Below, one piece after another: positions 37,982-45,837 of a DNA stretch of 64,000 nt. Both the position numbers and the translations under genes were made by a program. The first letter of the stretch is position 1. Each line of letters starts with the position of its first letter. This stretch comes from Azospirillum lipoferum 4B (GTDB lineage Bacteria > Pseudomonadota > Alphaproteobacteria > Azospirillales > Azospirillaceae): contig NC_016586.1 of NCBI RefSeq assembly GCF_000283655.1, forward strand, positions 77,001-141,000, read 5' to 3'. The notes under the pieces were generated by a model, which saw only the letters and a program-made list of their open reading frames with translations, did no database searches and was not told where the DNA came from.

Positions 37982-38195
37982 CATCAAGCCGGCGCAGGCG
38001 CTGGCCCGGTGCCGTGCAGCGCTGGGGTGGGCCGCCGCCTTCAGCCTGCCGATCAACCTGTTGGCGCTGACCACTTCGCTCTACATGATGCAGGTGTATG
38101 ATCGGGTGCTCGCATCCGGCAGCATGGCGACGCTGACCTGCCTGTCGCTGGTCGCGCTGGCCGCCACCGTCGCCTTCAGCCGAAGCTGCGCATAG
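37971..38195 (+). pseudogene. Type I secretion ABC permease/ATPase, N-terminal fragment
   Basis: [20 protein letters not shown] then [20 protein letters not shown] and [20 protein letters not shown] match the first membrane helices of PrtD/HlyB-type transporters. Homology ends near 38175, where the DNA joins an outer-membrane-protein gene in the opposite orientation. About 500 residues, including the whole ATPase, are missing. Confidence 0.75.
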
Positions 38196-38731
38196 CGTTC
38201 CTGCAGGCGGGCCTGGCGCAGCGGCGCCGTCGCGGCGTCGATGCCGGCTCCTTTCAACAGCGGCTGGACCAACGATGCGTTCAGGGCCGATATCCCCGCA
38301 ATCGTGCCGCTGTCCGGCTGCCGGCTTCCGCGCTGGCGCATGTCCCATCCGAACTGGATGGTGGTGCCCAGCGGCATCAGCATCTGCACGGTCGGGGCGA
38401 TCCCGTCGGCGCCGGTGCGGGTGGAGCCCGTGCGGTCGACCCCGACGGAGCCGATGATGGAGCCGACCGGGGAGAAGCGCGATTCCGCAACATGCAGATC
38501 GAACTGGTCGAGAACGCGTTCGAGATAGGCACCGCAAACCGAAGGGTTGCGGCGAAGGCCCAGATACACCGCTTCCGGCAGGGTCAGCCGGACCTCCGGT
38601 TCATCGGCCGGAAGTTCGGCGGCCGGAAGTTCGGCGTCCGTACGCTCCGCGGATGTCGCGCCGCTTCCGACGTAGGACCGCACCGGCGGCATCTGGGCAT
38701 GTGCCGCCCCGGCGCCCAGCAGGACAATCAT
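38176..38731 (-). pseudogene. TolC-family outer-membrane protein, N-terminal fragment
   Basis: Begins at 38731 with a truncated-looking signal segment (MIVLLGAGAAHAQ), then VRLTLPEAVYLGLRRNPSVC and VQPLLKGAGIDAATAPLRQA, which is the OEP-family start with the first helical hairpin. Homology stops near 38176; the open frame continues to 38081 only through the antisense of the ABC fragment. The gene encoded the outer-membrane channel of a type I system. Confidence 0.72.
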
Positions 38732-38838
38732 GGCCGTTCAGCAGCCGACCGTTCGCTCCCGTCCCCTCACCGGCACCAAGCCCCCGTTGCGTCAATCCCA
38801 GCCCGGCAATCCATGTCCGGCAATCCATGTCCGGCCGA

Positions 38839-39633
38839 TCAGGCCTTGATGTCGAGCGGCCTTTCCGCACCGGCCGCAACCGGCGGCACGCCGTTGCGGA
38901 ACAGCGGCATATCCTTCAGATCCTTGACATAGCCGCCGGTGGCGACGGCGCCGGGCGCCTTGTCCTTCAGGCCGTCCAGGGCGCCCTTGATCATGCGGAC
39001 CAGCGGGCTGTCGCTGTCGAGGGCATCGGGTTCCTGGCCGCTGTCGCGCATCGACTGCTCATACCCGAACTGGACGGCGGCACGTTGGACGGCCCAGTTG
39101 TTGGACGTCTTCTCCTCGTCGCTGACGCCGTCCAGAAAGGATGCTCCGGCGCGATAGCGGGCTGCGGGATTGTTGCCCGTCGGGTCGGCGGCCATCATGG
39201 CCTGCCCTTGCTGTTGGGACATGATCGACTGGGCGGTATCCTGTTCATCCTTCGAAAAGCTGCCGTCGCTGTTGCTGGCGATGGCGTAGAGGGAGCGGCG
39301 GTCCAGTCCGCCGAAGACGGTGTCCCAACTCTCCTGCGTCGCGTGCATATAGTCCATCGGCTTGCCCTGGGCGGCCAGCTCGGCGTATTTGGCATCGATG
39401 GTCGCCCGGGCGTCCTTGGCGACGGCCGCGAAATCCTTTTTCCCGGCGGCCTGACCGGAGAGGGATGTCTGGGCCGTCTTCGACAGCGTGACGACCGCGG
39501 CGGTGTCGCGCGCACTGCCGGTGGAGCCGCCGCTTTCGCCCGTTGCCTCTGACGTGCCCTTGGGGATGGGCGGCGTGTTGGCGAACTGAACAGGTGGCTG
39601 CCGATTTGTGCCCGTGGAGTTCAGTACGTTCAT
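38839..39633 (-). CDS. Hypothetical protein upstream of the TolC fragment
   Basis: 264 aa, MNVLNSTGTNRQPPVQFANT, with no signal peptide. The N-terminal 40 residues are Ser/Gly/Thr-rich; VVTLSKTAQTSLSG follows, then a helical region with YAIASNSDGSFSKDEQDTAQ, an EF-hand-like Asp/Ser-rich loop (DGSFSKDE), and a helical C-terminus. It is 107 bp upstream of the TolC fragment on the same strand, so it may have been a cargo or partner of that secretion system. Not assigned to a named family. Confidence 0.65.
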   Translation of the reverse strand: MNVLNSTGTNRQPPVQFANTPPIPKGTSEATGESGGSTGSARDTAAVVTLSKTAQTSLSGQAAGKKDFAAVAKDARATIDAKYAELAAQGKPMDYMHATQESWDTVFGGLDRRSLYAIASNSDGSFSKDEQDTAQSIMSQQQGQAMMAADPTGNNPAARYRAGASFLDGVSDEEKTSNNWAVQRAAVQFGYEQSMRDSGQEPDALDSDSPLVRMIKGALDGLKDKAPGAVATGGYVKDLKDMPLFRNGVPPVAAGAERPLDIKA

Positions 39634-39748
39634 CGGTCACTCTCCCGCTGCCGCCGACTTGCCAGCGCCTTGAGGTACCGGCAAGCCATGCCACTTATCA
39701 GTAATGATACAGCCTGTATACTGTACCGCAGGCTGTGTTATGGGTCGA

Positions 39749-40186
39749 TCAATAAATTCGGAAGTTGGCGGTCCAGTTGCCGTTGCTGCTGACGCTGCTC
39801 GCGGTGCCGGAGCAGTTCACGCCCGTGGCGCTGGGGGTCGCGTTGGTCGTCGGCCAGTTCCAGACGGAGCCGGACATGGTACGCGACGGCACGAAGAAGC
39901 ACCGCTTCAGATTGTCCTGGCGGCGATAGTAGAAGCTGCCGCCCGTGGAGGTCGGGTAGGGGCTGGTCACGCTGATCGCGGCGGTCGTGCCGCTTGGAAT
40001 GATGGTCGTCGGAAAACTGGGCGACGGAACGCCCTGGAAACCGCCGCCGGCCTGGAACTCCACCGTCGACGTGGTGTCGTTCTTCACATAGACCGTCATG
40101 GTCGCAGCCATCGCCGACGTGGTGGCGACGGCCATGGTCGTCATGGCGGCCAGCCCAAGCAGCGTCCGGCGCAGATTCTGTTTCAT
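39749..40186 (-). CDS. Small secreted beta-rich protein
   Basis: 145 aa with a clear signal peptide (MKQNLRRTLLGLAAMTTMAV, cleavage likely after SAMA). The mature domain starts ATMTVYVKNDTTSTVEFQAG and is rich in Thr, Ser, Gly, Asn and aromatic residues, with two Cys (KRCFFVP and VNCSGT) that could form a disulfide. The composition suggests a beta-sandwich, but no family is recognised. A 500-bp AT-rich stretch upstream should hold its promoter. Confidence 0.65.
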   Translation of the reverse strand: MKQNLRRTLLGLAAMTTMAVATTSAMAATMTVYVKNDTTSTVEFQAGGGFQGVPSPSFPTTIIPSGTTAAISVTSPYPTSTGGSFYYRRQDNLKRCFFVPSRTMSGSVWNWPTTNATPSATGVNCSGTASSVSSNGNWTANFRIY

Positions 40187-40695
40187 CTTGCACCCGTCAT
40201 ATCGATTTCAGAATTATTGCATGTCGCACGTCAGGGCTTTGAATATCCTGGCATGTCGATTCCGTTTCTGGAAAACAAGCAACTCATGATCTTGTACATT
40301 ATTGCTTTGGATAGTCAAAGAAAGAATCTCCAATTTTTCAAGATTATTATATTTAGTTTTCTAATTAACACTCTGATGTTTTCGTATGTATGCTTAGATG
40401 CAAAATGATTACTTGTTGAACCTTCTTGTGAATACGGTGGGAGTTTGTTCCAACCTCTTCATGGCAGAAAGGACTGAGGGCTAAAAGGCGCCAAATTCGG
40501 CCTTCTCTCCGCTGATGCGGCGGAAAGCCGAATGCGGTCGTTTACGGTTGCAGAATACCGCCATGTGGACGAATAGGGGTGACGCCATGGATACCCTGGT
40601 GTTTGTAAAGCGGAATGGGGCCAGACCCAGGGCCATTCAAAGAAAGCCGGGCGGATTCAAGCGGTCGTCGTAACAGCTTGACGCAGGAGGTTGCG
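40187..40695. other. Intergenic region, AT-rich then IS30 left flank
   Basis: 40190-40440 is AT-rich and probably holds the promoter of the secreted protein on the minus strand. 40440-40636 has no gene. A 28-codon ORF at 40588-40674 (MDTLVFVKRNGARPRAIQRK...) overlaps what looks like the left end of an IS30-type element and is probably not real. Confidence 0.4.
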
Positions 40696-40987
40696 ATGAA
40701 GAAGCGGAAGCGGCGCTCGGATCGATCTGGACGGGTTTCTCTGCGGTCACCCGGTCGGCCCCCCTCGGCTCAGCGTGAGGATCACCGGCGGTTCTGGGCG
40801 GCGATTGCGACGGGACAATCGAGCGAGGATGCGGCATCCCTGGGAGGCGTGTCGCCCGCGGGGGGGACGTCGGTTCCGAGAGGCGGGGGGTATGCCACCA
40901 GCGAAGTCTGCATCGTCGGCGAAGCTGCCGTCGAAGCGGTATTTGCAATTTGCGGAGCGGGAGGAGATCGCTCGGCAGTTGGAGTGA

Positions 40988-42154
40988 TACCAGCGGCTTT
41001 GAAGTGTGACTCGTCACGGTGGATTCCCTTTTGGTCCGCCCTGTGATTCGCTGCCAGCTCTCGGAAGGAGGCGGGTATGGCGGCGATTGCGATCACGCGG
41101 CTGGAGCTGAGTTCAGCGGAGTTGCGCCAGCGGGCGGTGCGTTTTGGCGATCCGGATGTAGCGCGGCGCCTTCTCGCCCTAGCTCTGGTTTTGGAGGGGC
41201 GATCTCGCGAGGACGCCGCGCGGTCTTGCGGGATGGATCGGCAAACGTTGCGGGATTGGGTTCACCGCTACAACGCCCAAGGCGTGGCGGGGCTGCGGGA
41301 TCGTAAGGCACCGGGAGCCAAGCCGAAGCTGTCGGCGGAGCAGGAAGCGGAGGTGGCGTCCTGGGTCCGCTCCGGTCCGGACCTCGCCGAGGATGGCGTG
41401 GTTCGGTGGCGGCGGTGCGATCTGGCCCGCAAGATCGAGCGCCGGTTCGGCGTGGTGCTGGCCGAGCGCAGCGTTGGCGGGCTGTTGCGCCGTCTGGGGT
41501 TCCGTCGCCTGTCGGTGCGCCCCCAGCATCCTCAGCAGGATGGCGAGGCGCTCGAGGCTCACAAAAAAACTTTGCCGCTCTGGTTGCCGGCGCCCTCCCC
41601 GACACCGCCCGCGGCAAGCCGCTGGAGCTCTGGTGGCAGGACGAAGCCCGGGTCGGCCAGCAAGGGACCCTGACCCGGGTGTGGGCCGCCAAGGGCAGCC
41701 GGCCACGCGCGCCCCGCGACCAGCGCCATAGCTGGGCCTACCTGTTCGGCGCCGTCTGCCCGAGCCGTGGCGCCGCCGCGGCCTTGGTCCTGCCCAAGGC
41801 CAACGCCGCGGCAATGACCCTGCACCTGGCCGAGATCAGCGGCCAAGTGAGCGACGGCCACCATGCGGTGCTCATCCTCGACGGCGCAGGCTGGCACCAG
41901 CCGGGCGACAAGCTGGTCGTGCCCGAAAACATCAGCCTTCTGCATCTGCCGCCCTATTGCCCGGAACTCAATCCGGTCGAAAACATCTGGCAGTTCCTGC
42001 GACAGAACCACCTTAGCCATCGCGTCTTCGATTCCTATGCCGCCATCGTCGAGGCCTGCTGCGAGGCGTGGAACGCTCTCGCCCAGGCACCCGAAATCAT
42101 TCGCTCAATCGCCTCACGCTCGTGGGCAGCGGTCAATGTCTAAAGCCGCTGGTA
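40988..42154 (+). mobile_element. IS630-family insertion sequence, copy 3 of 3
   Basis: 1167 bp, ends TACCAGCGGCTTT and AAAGCCGCTGGTA, flanked by TGA on both sides (40985-40987, 42155-42157). Inserted within an IS30-type transposase gene. It differs from copies 1 and 2 by a few bases. Confidence 0.9.
41077..42143 (+). CDS. IS630-family transposase, two frames joined by -1 frameshift
   Basis: Same architecture as the other two copies: first frame 41077-41673, second frame about 41562-42143, with the run of seven A at 41563-41569. One residue differs from the other copies in the DDE domain (TLHLAEISG instead of TLHMAEISG); catalytic Asp, Asp and Glu are unchanged. Confidence 0.85.
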
Positions 42155-42289
42155 TGAGCCGTCTCGACCATTTCCCGGGAGCTGCGGCGCAATGCCGCCA
42201 CCCGATCGGGCGGGTTGGAGTATCGGGCAACAACGGCGCAATGGCATGCCGACCGCTCAGCTCGCTGGCCCAAGCCGGCCAAGCTGGTG

Positions 42290-42543
42290 GTCAATCTGCA
42301 GCTGGTGCGCCAGGACGTCCTCGATGCGTCGCCCAAACGGATCGACAGCGGCGACCTCGTTCTGATGGTGGTCGGCCTGGCGCGCTCGGAACCCGGCACA
42401 CGCTGGACGGCATCGCCCGCCGATTGCAAAGCATGGGGCAGGGCTCCCTGCGCGGCGGCCTGCGCTGGAGTCGGTCGTCAGTCAAGAACCTGCTGGACCG
42501 CGCCAGGGAGCAGGGGCTGTTGCGGGAGGCGGATGCAGCATAG
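42290..42543 (+). pseudogene. Serine-recombinase-like C-terminal fragment, copy 2
   Basis: LVRQDVLDASPKRIDSGDLV, LMVVGLARSEPG, then after a 2-base loss IARRLQSMGQ-like sequence and RWSRSSVKNLLDRAREQGLL. It is homologous to 35506-35803 but broken at a different point. It abuts the IS30 remnant. Confidence 0.5.
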
Positions 42544-42610
42544 CGATTGGGAAGCCACCCACACCATGCGCTGATGGAAAGCCGCTACTGCGTCTGTTTC
42601 AACCTGCACT

Positions 42611-42636
42611 CCCTCCGATAAGCCTGGGGCGGTTCA
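42611..42636 (-). repeat. Solitary IS3-type terminal repeat
   Basis: CCCTCCGATAAGCCTGGGGC followed by GGTTCA closely matches the right end of the intact IS3 element (4571-4596). Its outermost TGA, read on the minus strand, is the stop codon of the Fe/2OG oxygenase gene. Confidence 0.6.
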
Positions 42637-43332
42637 GTCTTGCGGAACCATGTGGGTAGGGCGCTGGCCGAGGATCGCCTTCGCAGTGTCCGGGAGGATG
42701 TCTCCGGTGACGGCGAAACGGAAATCCAGACTGACTCGCGTCATGCCGGCGTCGTTGGCGACGGTGCCATGCTCCAGCAGACCGCCGTCGAACACCAGCG
42801 CCTCACCATAGGCCACATCGATGGGCCGGAAGTCGCGCAGCCCGTAATCGGTTTCCGACCACAGGGTCCCTCCTTCGCGGCAGTCGGTGAAGGGGAGCCA
42901 GACGGTGATCTGGTCGTATCGCCCGGTCACGTCGGCGTCACGGTGCCAAGCGCTGACCGAACCGGTGTCCGGAAGATGGACCCGCATCTTCGGACGGTTG
43001 GAGTAGGAGATCCGCCCGCCGAAGACGGGGGCGATCACCTGACGGACGAACCGGTGGTAGAGCTGGAAAAGCGGCGAGGCATCGGGGAGGTTCTGCATCA
43101 GTGCCCGCAGGGCCAGATTGTCCGCATAGGTCGGCGCGGTGTCCTGCCCCTGGCGCTCACGGTGGCGTTGCCAAGCCTCGTGGAGCCGCTCCAGGGAGCG
43201 GACCTTGAAGACCGTCGCGGCCGTCACCTTGGCGAACGGATAGCGGCCTGTGTCGTACCGCAGAAGCGATGCCGTCCGCACCGCCGCCACCGGGATCAGC
43301 GGAGTCCGCGCCTCTATGCCGTCCACCATCAT
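42634..43332 (-). CDS. Fe(II)/2-oxoglutarate-dependent oxygenase
   Basis: 232 aa from the ATG at 43332 (MMVDGIEARTPL), preceded by AAGGACGG; the longer open frame overlaps the methyltransferase gene. The double-stranded beta-helix shows the metal motif HxD...H: AWHRDADVTGRYDQITVWLP, then the second His in LLEHGTVAND and the 2-oxoglutarate Arg in MTRVSLDFRF. It resembles phytanoyl-CoA-hydroxylase/StrG-like enzymes that hydroxylate small molecules or peptides. It begins 41 bp after the borosin-type methyltransferase and is the last gene of that operon, so hydroxylation of the same product is likely. Its TGA stop lies in an IS3 terminal repeat, so the native C-terminus may have been slightly longer. 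Confidence 0.8.
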   Translation of the reverse strand: MMVDGIEARTPLIPVAAVRTASLLRYDTGRYPFAKVTAATVFKVRSLERLHEAWQRHRERQGQDTAPTYADNLALRALMQNLPDASPLFQLYHRFVRQVIAPVFGGRISYSNRPKMRVHLPDTGSVSAWHRDADVTGRYDQITVWLPFTDCREGGTLWSETDYGLRDFRPIDVAYGEALVFDGGLLEHGTVANDAGMTRVSLDFRFAVTGDILPDTAKAILGQRPTHMVPQD

Positions 43333-43373
43333 GTCTTCCGTCCTTCCAGACCGGTTCGCCCGGATCAGGGGAA

Positions 43374-45770
43374 TCAGGGGAGCAGGCGGGCGAGGGCGGT
43401 GTTGACCACCGTCGCCGCGAGATTCGCCTTCTCCCACTTGTGCCAGAGCAGGAACTCGCCGTCGGGCCGTCCCGCCAGATCGACCAGCTGCCGCCAGGCC
43501 GCGGCTTGCAGCCCGAATTCCGGCTCAGGCCGGTTCGCCTGGGTCGGCGCTGCTGCGCGGCCGATACAGCGGACGGTGCCGGCAGGCGTTTCCACCGTCC
43601 CGAACAGTGCGGGACACAAGGTGATCGGATCCAGCAGCAAAGTCACCTGCCCGGCGGAGCAGTGCGCCGGCCCGCCCGACCAGGAAACGATGGACCCGTC
43701 GAGATCGATCGTGCCGGCCGCCTGTCCGTCCAGCAGCAGGCCGCCCGCCGCGTAGGAGAGGGAGCGCAGCCCGCCGTCGGCGGCGCGCACGACGTAACTG
43801 CCGGTCAGAGGGGCGAGCCCCGGTTCCGGCATCCAGGCGCCGGTCGGCGCATCGGCGGAACCGCCCAGGACGAAGCTGAGATCGCCGACGCTGAGCGTTC
43901 GCCCGCCGACCACGATGGCTCCATCCAGGGGCCGGCCGTCCAGCGTGACGCACAGATGGCGGCCGCGCTCCGGCGTTTCGGCCACGCCGACCTCCAGGCA
44001 TTGCGGCCCCTCGGCGCCCTTGCGGGTGTAGCGTCCGGCCAGCGAGGACGGGTGCCGATGTCCGGGCCGCCCCTCGACGGCGACGAGCCCGTGTTCGGCC
44101 GGAACCGGCTCCCCCGCGGGCCAGATGGAACCGATCAGGCGGCGCCCGCCCTGCACGTCGACGTCCACCCGCAGGAATCCGTTGTCGGCACGGCCGGCTC
44201 CGGCCTTCCATTGCAGGATGCCACGCCGGAAGGAGAAGCGGCGGACCGGTTGTCCATCGACGAACAGCCGCGCCCGGTCGCCGTCCCCGGTCAGGACGAT
44301 CAGGCGCCCGTCCTCTCCGGTCTCGCCCCGCACCTCGTAGACGCCTGCCCAGGGGAACAGGCGGTCGCGCAGCACCCCGTTGACGTCGGTGCGCATGCGG
44401 TCCCAATCCAGCGCAAGCCCCTGACCGGCCGACCACTCGGCCAGGGCGCCGGTGGCCGTTTCGGGACGCACGCCACGCAGGACCGCCAGCAGGCTGCGCA
44501 TCACCGGTTTGCGGTCGAACAGCTGGAACAGGAAATCGCGGTTGCCGGGGTGGGCGACGCCGGTGCCCTTGGCCGCGATCTGGATCGCGCCGTGATCGCG
44601 GGTCGCCAGCAAGGAGCGCTCGCGGTCGGTCAGGCCGGGGAAGGACTCCGGCGCGACGGCGGCGCGCGGGTCGCGTTCATAGCGTTCCTGCAAGGCCGGA
44701 TTGCTGCGCAGGGCGATGAGGAAGCGGCTGGCGCCGGTGTCCTCCTGCCATTGGTAGTCGCGGGAGACCTTGAACCGGCGGAAGGCGCGGAACGCCTTGC
44801 GCTCGCGCGGGCCGTACAGCCCGATTTCGCGCAGCGGCCCGTCCGATGTCCGGACCTCCTGTCCGGGCTGGATCAGGCCGAGCCGGATCAGCATGTCGAG
44901 ATCGGCGGCCGCGGCGTTCTTGGGCGGCACGTAGAAGGTCGACACCCCGGTGACCCGGGTCTGGATCTGCGGATCGTGCAGCGCGCTCAGCGGATAGACT
45001 TCGATGGTCGGCGGGATGGTCGGATACCGGGAGGCGATGTAATGCGTCACCGGATAGTCGTCACCGTAGTATTTCTGGAGATACTCGACGAAAACCGAGA
45101 AGTTGTTGTTGATGTAGCCGCGGCGGCGGAACCCCATTTCTCCGATCAGGCCGACCTGCCATAGCACGACGTGCAGGCTGGTGTCGGGGATACGCCCCCG
45201 GATCAGCATGTCGGTCGCCTCATGGGTCTGCATGCCCGGATGGCAGGGGTCCACCCCCAGGTCGGCGCACAGGCAGTCCAGCGCGCAGACGCCCGGCCGC
45301 ATCACCGCCTTATGCCCCTCGCGCCGGGCGATCATGATGCAGCGGTGGGTGGACAGCACGAAGATGCCGGGATGGCCGTAATAGACCGCCACCACCTTCT
45401 TGCCCTGGCGGACGTGATGCAGCATCGCCTCCGACATCTGCATGTAGGTGGTGTAGCGGACCTTGGTGTCGTCGTAGAGCACATAGAGGTCGTAGGCGTC
45501 CGGCCGGATCGACTTCAGCCAGACCACCGTGGCCGGATCGGCGACGCAGAAGAAGACCGCATCCGCACCGCGGATCAACTCTTCGTCGCCGATGGTGAAT
45601 CCCATCGTCTCGATGCCGGAGCCGATGATGGTCAGTTCCCCCGGACGTGCCGGTGGATGTGCCGGCGCGTCCTGTGAAACGCTGTCCGCCGATGCAGCGA
45701 TGGCTTGGGCCAGTTCCTCCCAGGCGCGGGCATGCTGCTCCCGGGTGGGGAAGTGTATGGTGTCGGTCAC
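43374..45770 (-). CDS. Borosin-type peptide alpha-N-methyltransferase with large C-terminal extension
   Basis: 798 aa, GTG start with GAGGG upstream. Residues about 44-300 match the SAM-dependent peptide-backbone N-methyltransferase of borosins (OphMA/SonM type; tetrapyrrole-methylase fold): ELTIIGSGIETMGFTI, KVRYTTYMQMSEAM with the catalytic Arg105/Tyr109 pair, YYGHPGIFVLSTHRCIMIAR, MRPGVCALDCLCADLGVDP, HEATDMLI, VVLWQVGLIGEMGF and GVSTFYVPPKNA. Residues about 340-415 (ASRFLIALRSNPALQERYER, then LTDRERSLLATRDHGAIQIA) look like the borosin-binding/clasp helical domain seen in precursors. Residues about 440-798 are beta-rich, without a typical hydrophobic core peptide; the last residues are NLAATVVNTALARLLP. 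It is preceded by three paralogous beta-rich proteins and followed by an Fe/2OG oxygenase. The enzyme family is clear; the substrate is not. Confidence 0.9.
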   Translation of the reverse strand: MTDTIHFPTREQHARAWEELAQAIAASADSVSQDAPAHPPARPGELTIIGSGIETMGFTIGDEELIRGADAVFFCVADPATVVWLKSIRPDAYDLYVLYDDTKVRYTTYMQMSEAMLHHVRQGKKVVAVYYGHPGIFVLSTHRCIMIARREGHKAVMRPGVCALDCLCADLGVDPCHPGMQTHEATDMLIRGRIPDTSLHVVLWQVGLIGEMGFRRRGYINNNFSVFVEYLQKYYGDDYPVTHYIASRYPTIPPTIEVYPLSALHDPQIQTRVTGVSTFYVPPKNAAAADLDMLIRLGLIQPGQEVRTSDGPLREIGLYGPRERKAFRAFRRFKVSRDYQWQEDTGASRFLIALRSNPALQERYERDPRAAVAPESFPGLTDRERSLLATRDHGAIQIAAKGTGVAHPGNRDFLFQLFDRKPVMRSLLAVLRGVRPETATGALAEWSAGQGLALDWDRMRTDVNGVLRDRLFPWAGVYEVRGETGEDGRLIVLTGDGDRARLFVDGQPVRRFSFRRGILQWKAGAGRADNGFLRVDVDVQGGRRLIGSIWPAGEPVPAEHGLVAVEGRPGHRHPSSLAGRYTRKGAEGPQCLEVGVAETPERGRHLCVTLDGRPLDGAIVVGGRTLSVGDLSFVLGGSADAPTGAWMPEPGLAPLTGSYVVRAADGGLRSLSYAAGGLLLDGQAAGTIDLDGSIVSWSGGPAHCSAGQVTLLLDPITLCPALFGTVETPAGTVRCIGRAAAPTQANRPEPEFGLQAAAWRQLVDLAGRPDGEFLLWHKWEKANLAATVVNTALARLLP

Positions 45771-45837
45771 GATGGGGTCTACCCTCGTTGCAGTCCGGCG
45801 GATGCGGAGCGATGTGGAAAAGACCGGGAGCCGCGGA

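Larger units (their letters stand above)
40696..42289 (+). pseudogene. IS30-family transposase remnant interrupted by IS630 copy 3
   Basis: First part (40696-40987): MKKRKRRSDRSGRVSLRSPG and HRRFWAAIATGQSSEDAASL, then after a frameshift RFREAGGMPPAKSASSAKLP and RYLQFAEREEIARQLE. Second part (42155-42289): VSTISRELRRNAATRSGGLE and YRATTAQWHADRSARWPKPA. This is the N-terminal HTH region of IS30-type transposases. If IS630 and one copy of its 3-bp duplication are removed the two parts join in one frame except for a TGA codon. The catalytic domain is missing; a recombinase fragment follows. Confidence 0.7.

Noticed and set aside
43525-44436. 303-codon minus-strand frame inside the methyltransferase gene
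   Set aside because: Arg/Ala-rich out-of-frame shadow of the C-terminal extension.
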